The notes under the pieces: generated by a model
Databases searched by the model: none
The model's input: the letters and a program-made list of their open reading frames with translations, nothing else
Told to the model about the DNA's origin: nothing
Shown: positions 35,709 to 48,995 of the stretch, in pieces
Position numbering within the stretch: position 1 is the first letter of the stretch
Layout: every line of letters starts with the position of its first letter
Source: Diphasiastrum complanatum
Lineage: Eukaryota; Streptophyta; Lycopodiopsida; Lycopodiales; Lycopodiaceae
Reading direction: 5' to 3'
Assembly: GCA_029204225.1 (NCBI GenBank)
Contig: CM055098.1
Coordinates: 55,932,537-55,996,536 of the forward strand
Length of the DNA stretch: 64,000 nt
Made by a program: the position numbers and the translations under genes

Positions 35709-37551
35709 CTATGGACTTACAAAACACATGCCATAGTATAAGTTTATTGGCAAATACTCATACGTGGGCTTACAAAACACATGCCATAGAGTTTTATTTC
35801 TTTTTTTACATTTTCTTTGTTTTGCACAGTTGCTAACATTATCCCCCTCCTTATTGGATTGGCGGTCCCACACCAATCGAAGCTTTTTCCTCCTAGATCT
35901 TTTGCGCTTCTTGGAGGCGAAAGGAGGTGAAGGGCTAGTTGTAGCAATTCTTTGGGATTCGCGAGAAAATTGGCATTGGATGAATGGAAGGTTAGTGGTG
36001 TCGATGAGGTTAGAAGCGGAGGAAGAGAAAAGATAGTGTTGGGAGCCAGTACCACTAGAGCCCTGTGGATTGGTTGGTAATTGAGTTCCTTGCCCTTGGG
36101 GTTGGCCTTGGAATGACGAGCCTTGATTAGCAGGTGGAAGCTGTTGAAATCCTGGTCCATCTCCACCATCTGATCCATCAAAGTGAGGCCCAGAGTCATG
36201 AAATTGGGCATGCTCTGCATGGACAAAAGGTGTTGATTGAGCAGTTGTCTTTACCCTTTCTTCCAGGGTGGCGATATGTTGGTTGAGAGCCTCGACAAAA
36301 GCAGTATAGGCTTGTTGCATTTTGGAGTGATGCTCTGTCGTGGCTTTTAGCTTTTGTGCCAACGCTTGATAGGCCACCACTGGAATTGGAGTTTCCTCGG
36401 GAATAGCTGGTGGTGTGAAATCATTGAAATCCACTTCCTTCACAGCGGAACGTGCTACTTGTGCATCTGCGGAGGCCTCGTCCCGCTCTATTGTAAGGTT
36501 GTCGATGATAGTTTGCATGTTGGAGATCTTCAGTTGGAGTTGGCTGGAGGTGGCTGAGCATTTGTTGTCGTTGTTGATTATACGTAGTGAGATTCTGGAT
36601 CTGTTGTTGTTGTTGCTTGTTTTCTACCTCCAATTTTGCCTTTTCTTTCTGAAGATCTGCCATGGTGCCATCATCAAACTTTCTCATGGTATACTGACCC
36701 CCTAAAGTGCCGAAGAGGTTGTACTAAAGCGCATTCACCAACCAAACTGCTTTTTGGGCTGTGAGGTGTAGTTGCTCCCAAGGGCCAATGTCAGGGAGTG
36801 TGCGTGTATAGTTAGGATATGACATGAGATTGAATGGAAGAAAATTTAGAATGGGGGGAGATGTTGGAGTGTGAGCAAATGCAAAGGGGGGGGGGAGGGG
36901 GGGGGTTGATTGTGGGATGATAGGAGGGGATTGTGGTGACTGAATGTGTGTCAGAGATGTGTGAAGTGGATTCGTTGTGGTGGTGATGGATGTGGTTTGC
37001 ATTAATAATTGCAAGGCAAAATCATCTACATTGACTACAGAGTCAAGTAGGGTGGAAGATCGGACAGGTGAGGGCTTTTGGGACATTGTGGAGTCAAAGC
37101 CCGTGTTAAGTGTGAGTGAGGGGGTGGATGTGGTAGTAAATGGTGGGGGTAGTGGTGGGAGGGAAGTTATGTTAGTAGGTAATAAAACTGGAATGGTGGA
37201 AGTGATCTGAGTGGACAGAACCACGCCTACAGAACCAAAACCTGAAGCTCCATCCAACGAACTGCTTGCTGCTGCTACAGCTTGTCGGCGTTGTTGGGCC
37301 TGTTGGAGTAAGGCCATGGCCATGAGAATTTCTGATGCTACCCTAAGCTTTGGATCTGTGATGAGGTGAATAGTGACCCCATCGTTGGTTTGGACAATTG
37401 TTTTTTCGTCATCCATCAGAAACTTGGTGAAATATTTGGCATCGTAACTAGTACCCTTGCCATGGATCGTCTCACCCAGATTAGGAAATCCAATGCTTTG
37501 TAAATGCTCTGAGAAGATAGTGATGATGGTAGAACTGCCGCCCTGAGACAT
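35709..37551 (-). pseudogene. Broken gene for a Pro/Ser/Thr-rich coiled-coil protein, unrecognised
   Basis: ATG at 37551 opens MSQGGSSTIITIFSEHLQSI. A compact N-terminal region (to about residue 95) is followed by a Pro/Thr/Ser-rich middle. WEQLHLTAQKAVWLVNAL precedes an in-frame TAG at 36724, after which the same frame continues YNLFGTLGGQYTMRKFDDGT and a Gln-rich coiled coil (KAKLEVENKQQQQQIQNLTT). Near 36540 a one-base frame change moves to KISNMQTIIDNLTIERDE. This continues the coiled coil, a Gly/Gln-rich region and a basic KKRKRSRRKK stretch, to a stop at 35709. Below it, a purine run (AAGGAGGGGGA on the minus strand near 35845) precedes TGTTAG, like a polypurine tract and LTR start. It is likely a gag-like or accessory ORF of a retroelement, but no domain is recognised. 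Confidence 0.5.
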
Positions 37552-39609
37552 GATCTGAAATGTCTGGAACTTGTCTAAATAAGCTGAGTAGGCAGCTCAG
37601 ATCAAACTCTCGCTCTATTGATCAGTGAAGTATGTTAGAGTAAAGCCAAGGTTGGTAAGAATATATTTGGCGAGGATGAGTTGGTCAACATAATTCTGAT
37701 GGAAATCATGAAGATGTCATCTAACTAAGGCTTAGGGGCCTTACGATGATGAAGTGAGAGGGATGAGTCACGAGAGGCCATGGTAGCAGTGATTCTAGAT
37801 TGTTCTTGAAGTTTTGAAAATTTTAAAAAATTTCAGCATGAACCTCATAAATCTAGAATAAACTCGTGGAGAGGATGGTTGAGCCTATATATAGACTTTT
37901 TTGGTCAGGAACTCGTAACTTCTCCCAGAATTCGTCCTCAGTGCCCACGATTTCCTAGTGAGGCTTGCGAATTCCAAGGAACTGTTTTGAGGGCCAGTGA
38001 GTTCCTGTAAGTGATTTTTGTACAAAAATGAGTAAAAATGGCTAATAGTAAAAAAAATAGTCTGATTAAAATTTGTGGAGATAACAGAGAAATCGTGGAG
38101 ATGATTTTGAGGCTCAGCAAATTATCTACGAATTCTGTCAGTGAGAATCAAATGCAAAAAATTTCTATTTCTAGAAAGTTTCTCTCTAAAACAGAATTCG
38201 TGGAGGTAAAAAATGAATCGTTGTTAGGGCCATTTTTGGCAGCGGGTTGGTCCAACCAAAACGTCCTAAAAGGGTCAAGGGGCCCCACCTCTAATGGCGG
38301 TTCGGCCCTACGTGGGCAACAGAGGGTTTGCCACTTCCAACCCTGATGGCCTTCTCTATTGCCCCGTGCTCCCCAACCGATGAGAGTTTTCCAGGCTCTC
38401 AGAGATACGGTTGCAAGGAGGGGGTGCTAGTACTTTTGGTGCAATGATTCACTAGCTTTCTAGAATTATGGTTCCGTAAAAAACTTCTGATCGCTAATTC
38501 GCTAATGTCTCTTTCCCCATTGAATTCGGTTTACAGTTAGTAAAGATCTTACATGGGCTGGAAACCGATTTACTGTCTATGATGTTCTCGAGGGGTGCAA
38601 GTTGTACGCACCGCTTTGTTTGCTAAGCGGCAGTATTTTCGCCGACCGTCGGGTCTAGGTATATCGCTAGACAGTACCGACGACGGGCGTGACTAGCGTG
38701 ACGCTTAACCAAGGCAGTGTATTTCAACCGCGGATGGTGGATACGCTTCATAATGAAAAAAACGTAAGAAACACTTTAAAAACTTGACGATTCCATATAG
38801 TCGTTTAATAAATCTAACTCAGCAAGATGTTAACTACCCAACCTATGGTTCTCTCCGTACAACACATTCTAAATAAGCACGAAACAAAGTTTATTTACTT
38901 AAAACTTTTCCTAAACAAGTTGGAAATAGGCAATCATCGTTCTAATTAGCCATGCCACATCTGTGTATAAAATATTACGATTCTGGACTGAATTTGAATT
39001 TGTGCTAAAAATGATTCACCATAATGCACAATCCACCCATACTCTATGACAATCCATTCACTAGTTAGGTACTGGCAATTACTGAACTCAAGCAAACAAC
39101 ATTCTCATTGCAAGCAAGTGATTCTGAGCTCATACTATCGGAAACCCACAAATATGCATCGACTTGATACTTCAATGTCTACTTGTTCAAGAAAAGGATC
39201 ACAATCATTTAGGTCCCGATAGGGACATGGCAAATGTGGAATTATTGAAATGATTAGGTCTTCATACAGTTACACAGTGAATTCTCAGTATCCTATCATT
39301 CATTCAATGAGCGAAAGCAAAATTGACGCCTTGATTTGAAGTTCGTGCTTGCCAAGCGTGGGCTGCAACAAACTCTTTCTCTTCACCCTTGTAGTTGATA
39401 ATGATCATTAGCTTATCATCGGGTTCGTGTATCATCTTGAAAGGCCACAGCTTGACATTAGAGGTATTAGAAAATCCTCGGTAATAGAGGTATCAAAGGT
39501 ATCAAAAACACAGCATAGGAAGGAGTAGTTCTATTTTTTTGGTCATTTGCAATGATCTCAACATGATCACGTTGCCAAACATCGATGCATGAGTACGTAG
39601 CAGCATTGC

Positions 39610-39610
<1 letters not shown>

Positions 39611-39650
<40 letters not shown>
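39611..39650. repeat. (TG)n microsatellite
   Basis: About 19 uninterrupted TG units. Confidence 0.95.
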
Positions 39651-39706
39651 GCATTTAGAATTTAGAGTAATATATGAATGGATAGTGTTAATAGAATGAA
39701 GATTTA

Positions 39707-39710
<4 letters not shown>

Positions 39711-39783
<73 letters not shown>
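39711..39783. repeat. (GA)n microsatellite
   Basis: About 36 uninterrupted GA units. Confidence 0.95.
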
Positions 39784-39790
<7 letters not shown>

Positions 39791-40442
39791 GCTTGCAATA
39801 ATGATTCAATGTTGTAATAAACTGTTATTTTTGAATTTCTTGTGTATGTGACAAAGATATTCAAAATAGAAGAAGATAGAAAGCGTTGTAAGAGCGAACA
39901 AGCTTGCACTCAAGCTTCGAGCTCACCAGTGAGTTTGTGTTGTTTTAGTTTTTTGATTATTTGAATCCATTACTGTCAACATAGTAAAATAGTCAAATGT
40001 AATTCATGACTTTAATTTTCTAAAAGCAATGTCGTATTTTATCACATACACTAGAAATTAGTTAATATGAAAGAGTGAAATGTAGGTAATTGAAATATCC
40101 AATCCTAGGAAAATGTGTAGCCTTACTTTTCTCCCATTAAAGGTGAGGTTATAATCTTTCCTTGAATGAAAAAACCTATACGTCGCAGGGAGGGAATATG
40201 AGGTGACATTCTGAAATAGGACATAACCGCAAGGTTCGGGTATTGTAATTATCACATTCAACTCTAACTATATTAAAAATATACATAAAAGTATTGCAAC
40301 GAATATTAAAAAAAAAATGAATGCAAGTGAATTTAAGTATTAATAATCATAAATCATTCTCATCATTCTCGTCATCACACAGGTCTTGACACTCATCTGA
40401 ATCTAGGTCTAAGTATAATCGAAGATTTTTTATCGTGTCTCT

Positions 40443-43400
40443 TTAATAATGTGAGCTACTCTCATATTCAACCTCCTCTTCTTCTAGTTCTATCTCATCC
40501 AAACGAGGGGGGCTCAAATTACCCTCAATTTGGCATTGTACGATCATAGGAATCTCATCATTTGCAATTGTATCTTCTTCTCCCGTCATTTCCATATCAT
40601 TTGGAGCTTGGATGAGTGGTTCAGGTTCTTCCAAAACCTCAAAATTGGGTGGTAGTTCGTCGTGTGTATCCAATGCTACAATATCTTTTCCTTCAAACAC
40701 AAGTTGTTTTTTTGCATTAAGTTGGATCACATACCACCATCTTGGATCACATACTACCATCTTGGGTCTGTTCGATCTGGATGAAATATAATCTGCCAAT
40801 AAGATAAAAAAATTAAGTTAATTTTATAAGATCGATACATAAATAAGACATTGAGAATATCAATGACATTGGATTGTAGAGAGTATTAATCATCTGTTTG
40901 CAATGTCGTGACAATACTAAAGTGTCATGAGAGTTCATCGATATACATTTTGTTGAGTGGATTTGAAAAAACTTTGAGTTATCATTTCTAATCGTGGCAT
41001 TCTTCCACGATATAGATGACCTTAAACCATTTTACGTCAAAAATAAAGTATTTGCCGTTGGTCTCGTAATCGACTTCATAAATATGTTGCAATGTGCCGA
41101 CATAGTCTAGGTCACCCGAAATGACATTTACGTCCCTCACACTAGAATGACTCTCTTGTTAAAAGTTGGCCATTATACCACAATCATATGTACTTCGCTT
41201 GTTGTCAACTCTCTCAACACGATAATGATGTCCATATGCCCACATGGCAGTGTATGATTTATACTAGAACACAAAAGAAAAAACAAATTTGATTAAATTA
41301 AAATACTTTTTATATATCGAGTAGTACAAAAACAAAACTTCACAAAGACAATACTACACTAACCTTCCATCCACATCCACAAACAAATTCCCACTCTAAT
41401 TTGGTCACTTCTTCTCCATTTTTGGATGCTTTTAGCATCGTATCAAAAATCCATTCACGAGTGCATTTTGAAGGTAAAAGCTCCAAAGGTTTGTCGTTCT
41501 CCAATGCTCTCCTTCTTCTTCGATTGATATTTCTTCTTTGTCTCAATGTTATGTTTCTTTTCTTTTTGGCTTTTTCATACCTTGAAATCCACATTTCCAA
41601 TTGTTCACAGTTATATATTTTAAACGTGTCAATTTTTTCTTTTAATTGAGATGAAAGTCTCTTTTGCACACCATTTCATTGTGGTACTTCACCCTTCATA
41701 CGTTCATCTTCTTTTTCACACCACATTTTTGGACTTGTAGGATGCAATTGTGAGATTATTTCGGTGATATAAAATAAAGATTCTTGTACAAGCCAACCTT
41801 CTGCAATGCTACCTTCTAGCCTTGCCTTTTGTCTCACAAAGCCCTTCAGAACTTTCATAAAATGCTCAAGGTAAAACATCCATCGCGTGTGCACAGGTCC
41901 TGCAATTGATACTTCTTTGACCAAATGCACTAGAAGATGAACTTGTATATCCAAAAAGGAAGTTGGAAAATCTCTTTCCAACAAACATACCATTTCAATC
42001 ATTTGGATTTTCATGGAATCCAATTCATTATTTTTTATTTCTTTTGAAGAAATCCACCTACAAGAATATTGATATAACATTAGGTTGTTTAGCACATGAA
42101 AATATTAAATAGCACATTAAAAAGATATACCAATCTAATCATCGATGACAAATTGTAAAGCGTATTTCGTATGTCATCGTTGAAGAGACCTTGAATCAAA
42201 AGTGAAAGTATGAATTGCAACATCTTGTGCCAATCATGCGATTTTAATCTACTTAATTTACCATCTTTGGTAATGATTTGCATAAAGAATGTGCATAGCC
42301 TGTTGAAATTCTCATTTGTTTTATCACATGTTTTAAATGTGAGAGTTGCTCTTTTGTAAGAATCCATGGCACACTAGGTAGAATCTCGTCTCCACCTTCA
42401 GTGTATTGAATCCAATATGGTCTTTTCACGTCTGCCACTTGTAGATCTTTACGAGTTGCGGAGTTGTCTTTTATGCCAATGATGTGGTTCCATGGTGATT
42501 CATCGACAGTTTTGAATATGTGCATATGATCCAATAGATGATTTATCATTAAATTCCGGGTACTTAACGCATAACACAACTTTTGTGCTTTATAGCATAT
42601 TACATTAAATTAATTTGGTATTTCTTTTCTAACAACTCACATTGCTATTTGTCTTTCAGGTGGCTGCATAGAATACTTCCAAAAGAAAATGTGATACCTA
42701 AAACACGAAAAGGAGCACGAAAGATGATGAAAACATACTTGGAATATATTATGACACAATAAATCCATGTCTGGAAGACCATGTTTTATATAGAGGTGGG
42801 CATTCAGAAAAGCTTCAATGTCCAACATGTAACGCTTCACATTATCAAGATGACGTACAAGGGGATAAAGTGCCACAAAAAGTGTTACGACATTTTCCAA
42901 TTATCCCATGATTGCAAAGTTTATTTCGATGTAAATCTTTTGCACAACTAATGGATTGGCATTTGAAAAATCAATCTACGGATGATGTGATGCGTAATGA
43001 TGTGACACTACGATCACTCCATTTGTATGTTGCTTGAAGGTTTAGAATAAGAATTGATGTAGCTAGTCTCAAAATGGATGTTCCTGGATACAAAGGAGTG
43101 TCTGCCTCCTTGCGCAGTAGAATCTCGTCTTCATCCATCTCAAATTGTTTGTGATCTCCATTTTCACTAGAAGATGCGTGCATAACATCATTCTCGTTTG
43201 TTTCATTAAAATACGATTCAAACATATTGTGCATTGTTTCATTGTGTTGCACCTCGTCATCATCATCATTAGAATCAAGTTGATTACTCTTTTCTTCAAC
43301 TGTATTTGCCTCTTCAATTTGTTTTGCTCTTTGTTCTCTCATGTCCATCAAAACTTGACGTTGATTGTAATTAAACAGGGATGGATCAATTCCGTGGAAT

Positions 43401-43619
43401 ACCATTCGATTTATTGGCTACAGACATTAAACAAATTCAATAAATGATGTATATAGATTGACATATATTATAATAAAAAACAATCATATAAAATTAACAA
43501 ACCTCATCATCTTGCAAATTTGATGGTTGACCCTCATCTTTTCGTCCAAACTTCCACAAATGATTTTCAGCAATACGTCTTTCAGGTATCTTTTGCCCAT
43601 CACACTTGATGCATGTGCA
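40443..43619 (-). pseudogene. CACTA (En/Spm) transposase relic with inverted middle segment
   Basis: Reading leftwards: exon 43619-43503 gives CIKCDGQKIPERRIAENHLW (transposase-associated domain), with an ATAG acceptor and a GT donor. The exon from 43417 gives PINRMVFHGIDPSLF, an acidic part and YPGTSILRLATSILILNLQA then TYKWSDRSV (start of tnp2). About 42640-43000 is in the wrong orientation. From 42579: LDHMHIFKTVDESPWNHIIG and ILTKEQLSHLKHVIKQMRIS (end of tnp2), then AGPVHTRWMFYLEHFMKVLK and KARLEGSIAEGWLVQESLFY (DUF4218, near 41850). A basic linker, a broken DUF4216 (41270-40990) and DPRWWYVIQLNAKKQ with an acidic tail to 40443 follow. The DGFNPF-type core of tnp2 is not found. CACTA termini were not identified. 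Confidence 0.85.
42640..43000 (+). pseudogene. Inverted internal segment of the CACTA tnp2 gene
   Basis: On the plus strand, against the rest of the gene, a CTTTCAG acceptor-like site at 42653-42659 precedes WLHRILPKENVIPKTRKGAR. After a frame change, LYRGGHSEKLQCPTCNASHY and VPQKVLRHFPIIP follow, then an in-frame TGA and LQSLFRCKSFAQLMDWHLKN to about 42990. These are consecutive tnp2 motifs that belong exactly between the flanking minus-strand segments. The simplest reading is an in-place inversion of about 360 bp. Confidence 0.75.
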
Positions 43620-44178
43620 CTATATTTTATTTTAAAAATAGCTATTCTGCGAGAAAAAAATCAAGTACACGTCACTTTAGCACAATATTTGAGGTCGTGT
43701 TTAAGTTATAGTAACAAAGTCTTTATGAACAAGAAAACATGCATGTTTATTATTTACCGTGTTGACTTGAGTAGTGTCTTCATCGCTAGACTGATTTGAA
43801 TGTGATTTATCTCCTTGTGATAAACTGCATATATGCATGAGTACAAAACACAAATAAATAAGTCTAGTCAATTTGAAAATACGTTGATTCTTATCTTTCG
43901 ATATTTAGATAGCATAATTCCTATATGCATATTATTGTTTGATTATCATGTTTTGATTCTTATACATGGATTCTTATATGATTCTTTTGCATCTTGTTGC
44001 AGGTTATAAACGCACATCTATCTTTTTGTTTTTGTTATCAGTGGTATGAAAGTCTAATTCTAATAGACATTAAACTTTTGTAGTTGATTTTTCGTTTTTC
44101 TACTTCATTTCAATATATTAGGGTTTATTGTAATATATTGTATGTTTATGAATGTAGTAATCACGTTGGGGTCCGGCA

Positions 44179-45212
44179 GTGACAAGAGCTTGGGAGATTA
44201 TGTTTCAATCTCAGATTGAACCAATAGTCCATCAAGAGCCACTCTTTTGTGCAGGATTTGAAGAATCAAACGAAGTACTCAATGTAGGAGTAGCCTGGGA
44301 AAGTGAGCAAAGAAACATCACTCTGCCAATACAAGATAGACAGTTTGGTAAAGAAGCAACCATGATAGATGGAGGTTCAAAAGTTAGCCTGATTTCAACA
44401 AAGCTATGTGTAAAGTGGGGCCTTACAAAAATGAAGCTTGTAACTTTTGCCATTAAGCTAGCTGATTAGTTGACAGTCCCCCATCCTAAGGGAATGGTAG
44501 AAGATACACTTGTCAAGATTGTTGGAGTTCAATTTGTCATTATTTTTGTATTAATGGACTTACTTGATGCACCAAATATTTATCGTGTCTTATTGGGAGT
44601 CTATGGTTATGAGTTGTGCAAGTAATTCATAACTGGGGCACCGAAAAAATTACTATTGAGAATTGTGAGTGAGCAGACCAGTAATTCAAAAAGAGGATGA
44701 TGATTCATCAACAATGGATCATATTTGTGATCGACAAGTAAAAAATTTGGGAGTTCATTATAACTCTCAACCAGATCTGTCAATTAATTTATAACCAAGC
44801 TCTTACAACAATGGATTGTACATCAGGCTATATGTTTCAATGAGATAATCAATCTGAACTGAGCGAGATTCCTTTACTTTATCGAACTTTGGATATGCCG
44901 ATCACATTTCTAGTGAATATGATGAATGTAACTTGGATATCAACTGATTCAATACTAGATACTATTGAAAATGACCTCATTCATGTTAGTCACGTCTTGT
45001 CTTACGATGAAAATGTAGAACTTGTTGATGAGAAGATTTTAAATCATATGGATTCTACAAGGTTTGGAGTTCGAGATATTTTTGATGAATTGACAATAAA
45101 ACTGCTGAAAGCAGTTATATTGAAGGAAGGAAATATTGTGTTAGAAGACTTTGATGAAGATTCTTCTAATGGATTCAAAATTGTCCAATGTACCTATTAT
45201 TGTTCAGACTGA
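44179..45212 (+). pseudogene. Degenerate retroelement fragment with protease-like motif
   Basis: Frame 44179-44469 contains ATMIDGGSKVSLISTKLCVK, which resembles a retroviral-type protease loop (D-S/T-G) with Gly in the second position. After a stop the same reading continues as LTVPHPKGMVEDTLVKI and IYRVLLGVYGY, like the end of such a protease. 44889-45212 is an acidic ORF without recognisable domain. Probably remnants of a Ty3-like pol. Confidence 0.45.
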
Positions 45213-45935
45213 TGAATGTTTTACAGGATGTTCGTGTGAGCTACAATGAGACTATATGATTCAATTCGAATATGGAGAAATCAAAACTCAGAAAGATTGC
45301 CCATTGCCCCATTGACAGCACATTCAAAAGTTAAAGAGAGTGCAAAATTTTTGTCAAATCAGCTAGCAGGAGAAGTTGTGGGCGCTCTAGCTGCCTGAAC
45401 CAACATATGATGTGGTGCTGAATTCTCCTCATCGAGCTGGTATGAAGAAAGTTCAATCTTTGATATTGTTACAGATGTCGAAAGTGCCTAAGGAATATCG
45501 AATGAAGGAATTATGCCACCAAACTACATCAAAGAATGTTGACGAGCAACCAAGGAGTTTTAAAATCCAGATTCATCAGGAACACCAATATCAGAAGATA
45601 AACAAGTTGCAAATTGGCCAATGAGCGAAAAAAAAGCCCAGCGCCTCCCCAACAATTTTTACGGCAAGAATAAAAGCATGGCCGAGTCAACATAAGATTT
45701 AGATCTATTTGTGATATAACATCAGACACCCTTAGAAGGTGCACTGTGCTCGTAAGCCAAAGGCGCGAGAAGTAGAAATAGATCTAAATACCAATGGGCC
45801 AAAAATAAGAAAGGACCCAAGTAGTTCTAAAATGCATTTTGGATCTTAACATTTTATAATAGTCAAGTTGTTATGGCACATGGTTTTTGGGTGAACCAGA
45901 AACCCTAGCCCTAGCTTTGTCTATTAGTAGGGATG

Positions 45936-47159
45936 TGTAGCGCAGGCCTCCCAAAGGGAGCCGGGAACCACAACTAAGCTTCCCAGCCTTCAACTCTTGC
46001 CATCCAAACCCGCTTGACATACAAGCAGCCAACTCGCCAACAACGATCAGACTTAACCAACTTGAAGTTCCGAAAACCAACATTGAGATCCAACCTGGCG
46101 CCATGCCAGATCGGGGGTCCCGATGTGGGTGACTTCCCTCCAAGCAAGCCGCCTGACATACATCAAACTTAACCAACTCGAAGCTTCGTTACAAACGAGT
46201 AACATCCATTCCAAGCAAGCGGTCTGACTTACATCAGACTTAACCAACTGAAAGCTTCGTCACGAGCGCTGGAAGCCAACCTGGCGCCACGCCAGACTAG
46301 ACAGCCGTAAACAGGTAACTTCCACCCAAGCAAGCCATCCAACTCAGCCGACATGTTAGAGCCCGTTCCCTAAGAGCTTAACCCATTCACGTTCATGCAA
46401 GGCACACTCAGAACCACAAGCCGCGACAGATATGGAGACAACCAGTTCCTAGACCAAATGGTCCCGACAGCATACCGCTGGCGCCACGGACCGAATGGTC
46501 TCGACGGCATACCGCTGGCGTCCTGGGATACGACCCTCAGCTATGTGCCAAGTTAAAAATTTTGAAAGCGGCCTTACAACTGGCGCTTTTACCGAACACT
46601 GAAACCCAGAAGGTAATCAGAGTCAGTTTGAGAAAAATCCCACTTTATTGATAAATCTGAGAAGGTTACATTTCAAGTGTGTGACCGACCCTAGTCTCCG
46701 GGGCGCTAGCATGCCAAGGCAAGAGCCATGACAACATTCCAGCAAGGGAGGCTGAGACTTGGATGGAGCTCGCCCTGAGTCGCAACCCCCACTCCCCTAT
46801 AGTATTGGTGTGATTCGGCACCCCCCCTCATACCAAGCACTTTACCCAAGCTGGTAAAGCACATTTTTCTCTCTCTAGGATTTTCTCTTTCTAGAAAGTC
46901 ATTTTCTCTCTCTAGATTTTACTGATCCTCAGGCTTCCTTTAATCATGCCTAGATCGTGTGAGGTGATTGCACATCGATCTGAGCTCTCTGGACTCCGCT
47001 AGAACCGATCAAAGATTTTCAGCCATAGGGACTTGGCGCCGGCTGGATTCTGGTCACAGTGGCGTCGGCGCCGGGAGCAGCAGGGGTGCTGCTGGCGCCG
47101 GAGACATAGCTGGCGCCGATGGCGCTGGAAGTAAAGCTTGTAAAGGTAGCTTTACAACA
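45936..47159 (-). repeat. 3' LTR of the LARD-like element
   Basis: 1224 bp. It differs from the other LTR at a few per cent of sites by eye and lacks about 11 bp in the GGCGCC-rich part. A minus-strand AATAAA lies at 46644-46649. The right end carries several GGCGCC words. Confidence 0.93.
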
Positions 47160-48491
47160 TCCACCCCACCTTTATAAAATCTGATGTCCTCATCAGATGT
47201 CAGATTAAAGTAAAGGTGTCTCCCAATTAAAATAACTATATATTTAAGCTACTTGGCACAGTACTCAATTTACTAGCCACTTTTTATTAACATTGAAGCT
47301 GGCACACCACAAGTCGGAGGCTCAGCTCTTTGTACTGAAAGATTACATAACTTGAAAATATATCTTTGTCTGGGAAAAGCGTAGATTTGATAACGCTTTC
47401 ATAAAACCCAAAAACCTTATTAACTGGTGACAGAGGCCTTTCTTTGAAAAGTTCGCCCCTGTCGCTTCTGACTTTCGACTTTGGAACTCCTTTGAGCTCC
47501 TGATTTGTCCTTGATGCACTTTGTGTTGAGCTCCCTGAGCACCAGATTTGTTCAGTTCCGCACAGGTATCAAGGCTCCCTGAGCCAAAGGATTTATCGTT
47601 TGATTGCCCACTTTATGGTTCACTCCGTGCCTTGTTGCTTTTGCACCTTGATTTCTCTCCCTGTCCCAGCCTGATCTTGATACTTTTCCATATTGGCTCT
47701 TTAAGGTAGGCAAAGATTGAGTACTCCGCAATGCACCTCTCACTTAGCTTGAAGTAGCTCTTTGAATCAGCCCAAATGTAACCATTGACCTTGTGGAAAG
47801 CCAAAGGGTCTCACCAGTTTGATCCGCATCCGAACTATCTCTTTGCGTTTTGTTTGAAGCACCATGTCCGTCGCGCAAAACTTGACTTTCACAATTCCAT
47901 CACTGGTCAGTTGCCTCACAATCAAAACAAGAAGTGTACATCGAGCTTGGCTTCAAGTAGCTCTCTTTGAATCAGACACATGCACCCAGAGTTTGCACTA
48001 GTCCGATCTCAACGCGAACTGTCCCTTAGCGTCCGTTCGAAATACCAAGTCTCTCATGCAAGACTTAACTTTCACAGTTCCTTCATTGATCAGCTACCTT
48101 ACACGTAACACAAACCAGCGTACTCATATGTTTCCTCATCATTGCTGGTCCAGAGAAAGCCTATAACAAACTTTCCTTTCCACAACAAAAACTTGTCAAC
48201 TTATTAGGTCCAAAGTTTGCCAGTCTCCTCGTGTGAGTATGGCTAGGTCACCTTGAATTTGCCCCCATTTGATCAACTTTCATTCAAAATTTGCCCCAAG
48301 AGAGAGGTGTGTGTGATAGTTCCCCTCCATTTATAAAATCAGCTGATCGGACTTATAGTAGAGTTCTTCGGACAAAAAGCCTTTCCAACACTTTGCTTCC
48401 CATCTGCTAGGATTATGGCTCGATCCAACTTGTTGCCAATCTCTGAAGAGGATCCTAGTCTTTCCCCTTTGAGGAAAAACCCAACTGATAC

Positions 48492-48995
48492 TGGATATCA
48501 CCCATGTTCAGTGAGTTTCAGTTCTGAAGGTGGCCGTCCCAAAATGAAGACCAACTGCTCCATAGAAGATCTCCCCTAAAATTGCCCTTTCCAACTTTTG
48601 ACTTCCTGCTTGCGTCTGGTGGGCGGTGTCGCAAATGAAACTAATCCAAGAAACAGGCTAGCCATCCATCCTTTGCAAACATTGAGTCGTTTCGTTGCCA
48701 TTCACGTGCGAGTACTTGAACTGCAAATCCGCCCCACAGATTCTGGATATCACCCATGCTCAGTGAGTTTCAGTTCTGAAGGTGGCCGTCCCAAAATGAA
48801 GACCAACTGCTCCACAGAAGATCTCCCCTGAAATTGCCCTTTCCAACTTTTGACTTCCTGCTTGCGTCTGGTGGGCGTTGTCGCAAATGAAACTAACCCA
48901 AGAAACAGGCTAGTCATCCATCCTTTGCAAACATTGAGTCGTTTCGTTGCCGTTCACGTGCGAGTACTTGAACTACAAATCCGCCCCACAGATTC
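48492..48995. repeat. 252-bp tandem duplication in the LARD interior
   Basis: TGGATATCACCCATG at 48492 and again at 48744. Both copies run to GCCCCACAGATTC with only scattered substitutions. Confidence 0.9.

Larger units (their letters stand above)
37552..40442. other. Intergenic stretch without recognisable gene
   Basis: Mostly AT-rich. 38225-38760 is more GC-rich and has an unassigned plus-strand ORF (38038-38346). Two microsatellites lie at 39611-39783. I see no RNA gene or complete element. Confidence 0.5.

Noticed and set aside
40040-44100. CACTA terminal inverted repeats
   Set aside because: Several CACTA and TAGTG words occur, but no pair with matching inner sequence and a 3-bp duplication could be shown.
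45871-46247. Minus-strand frames of 60-100 residues in the LTR, repeated at 49556-50333
   Set aside because: The frames recur because the LTR is duplicated; they carry no gag, pol or other protein motif.
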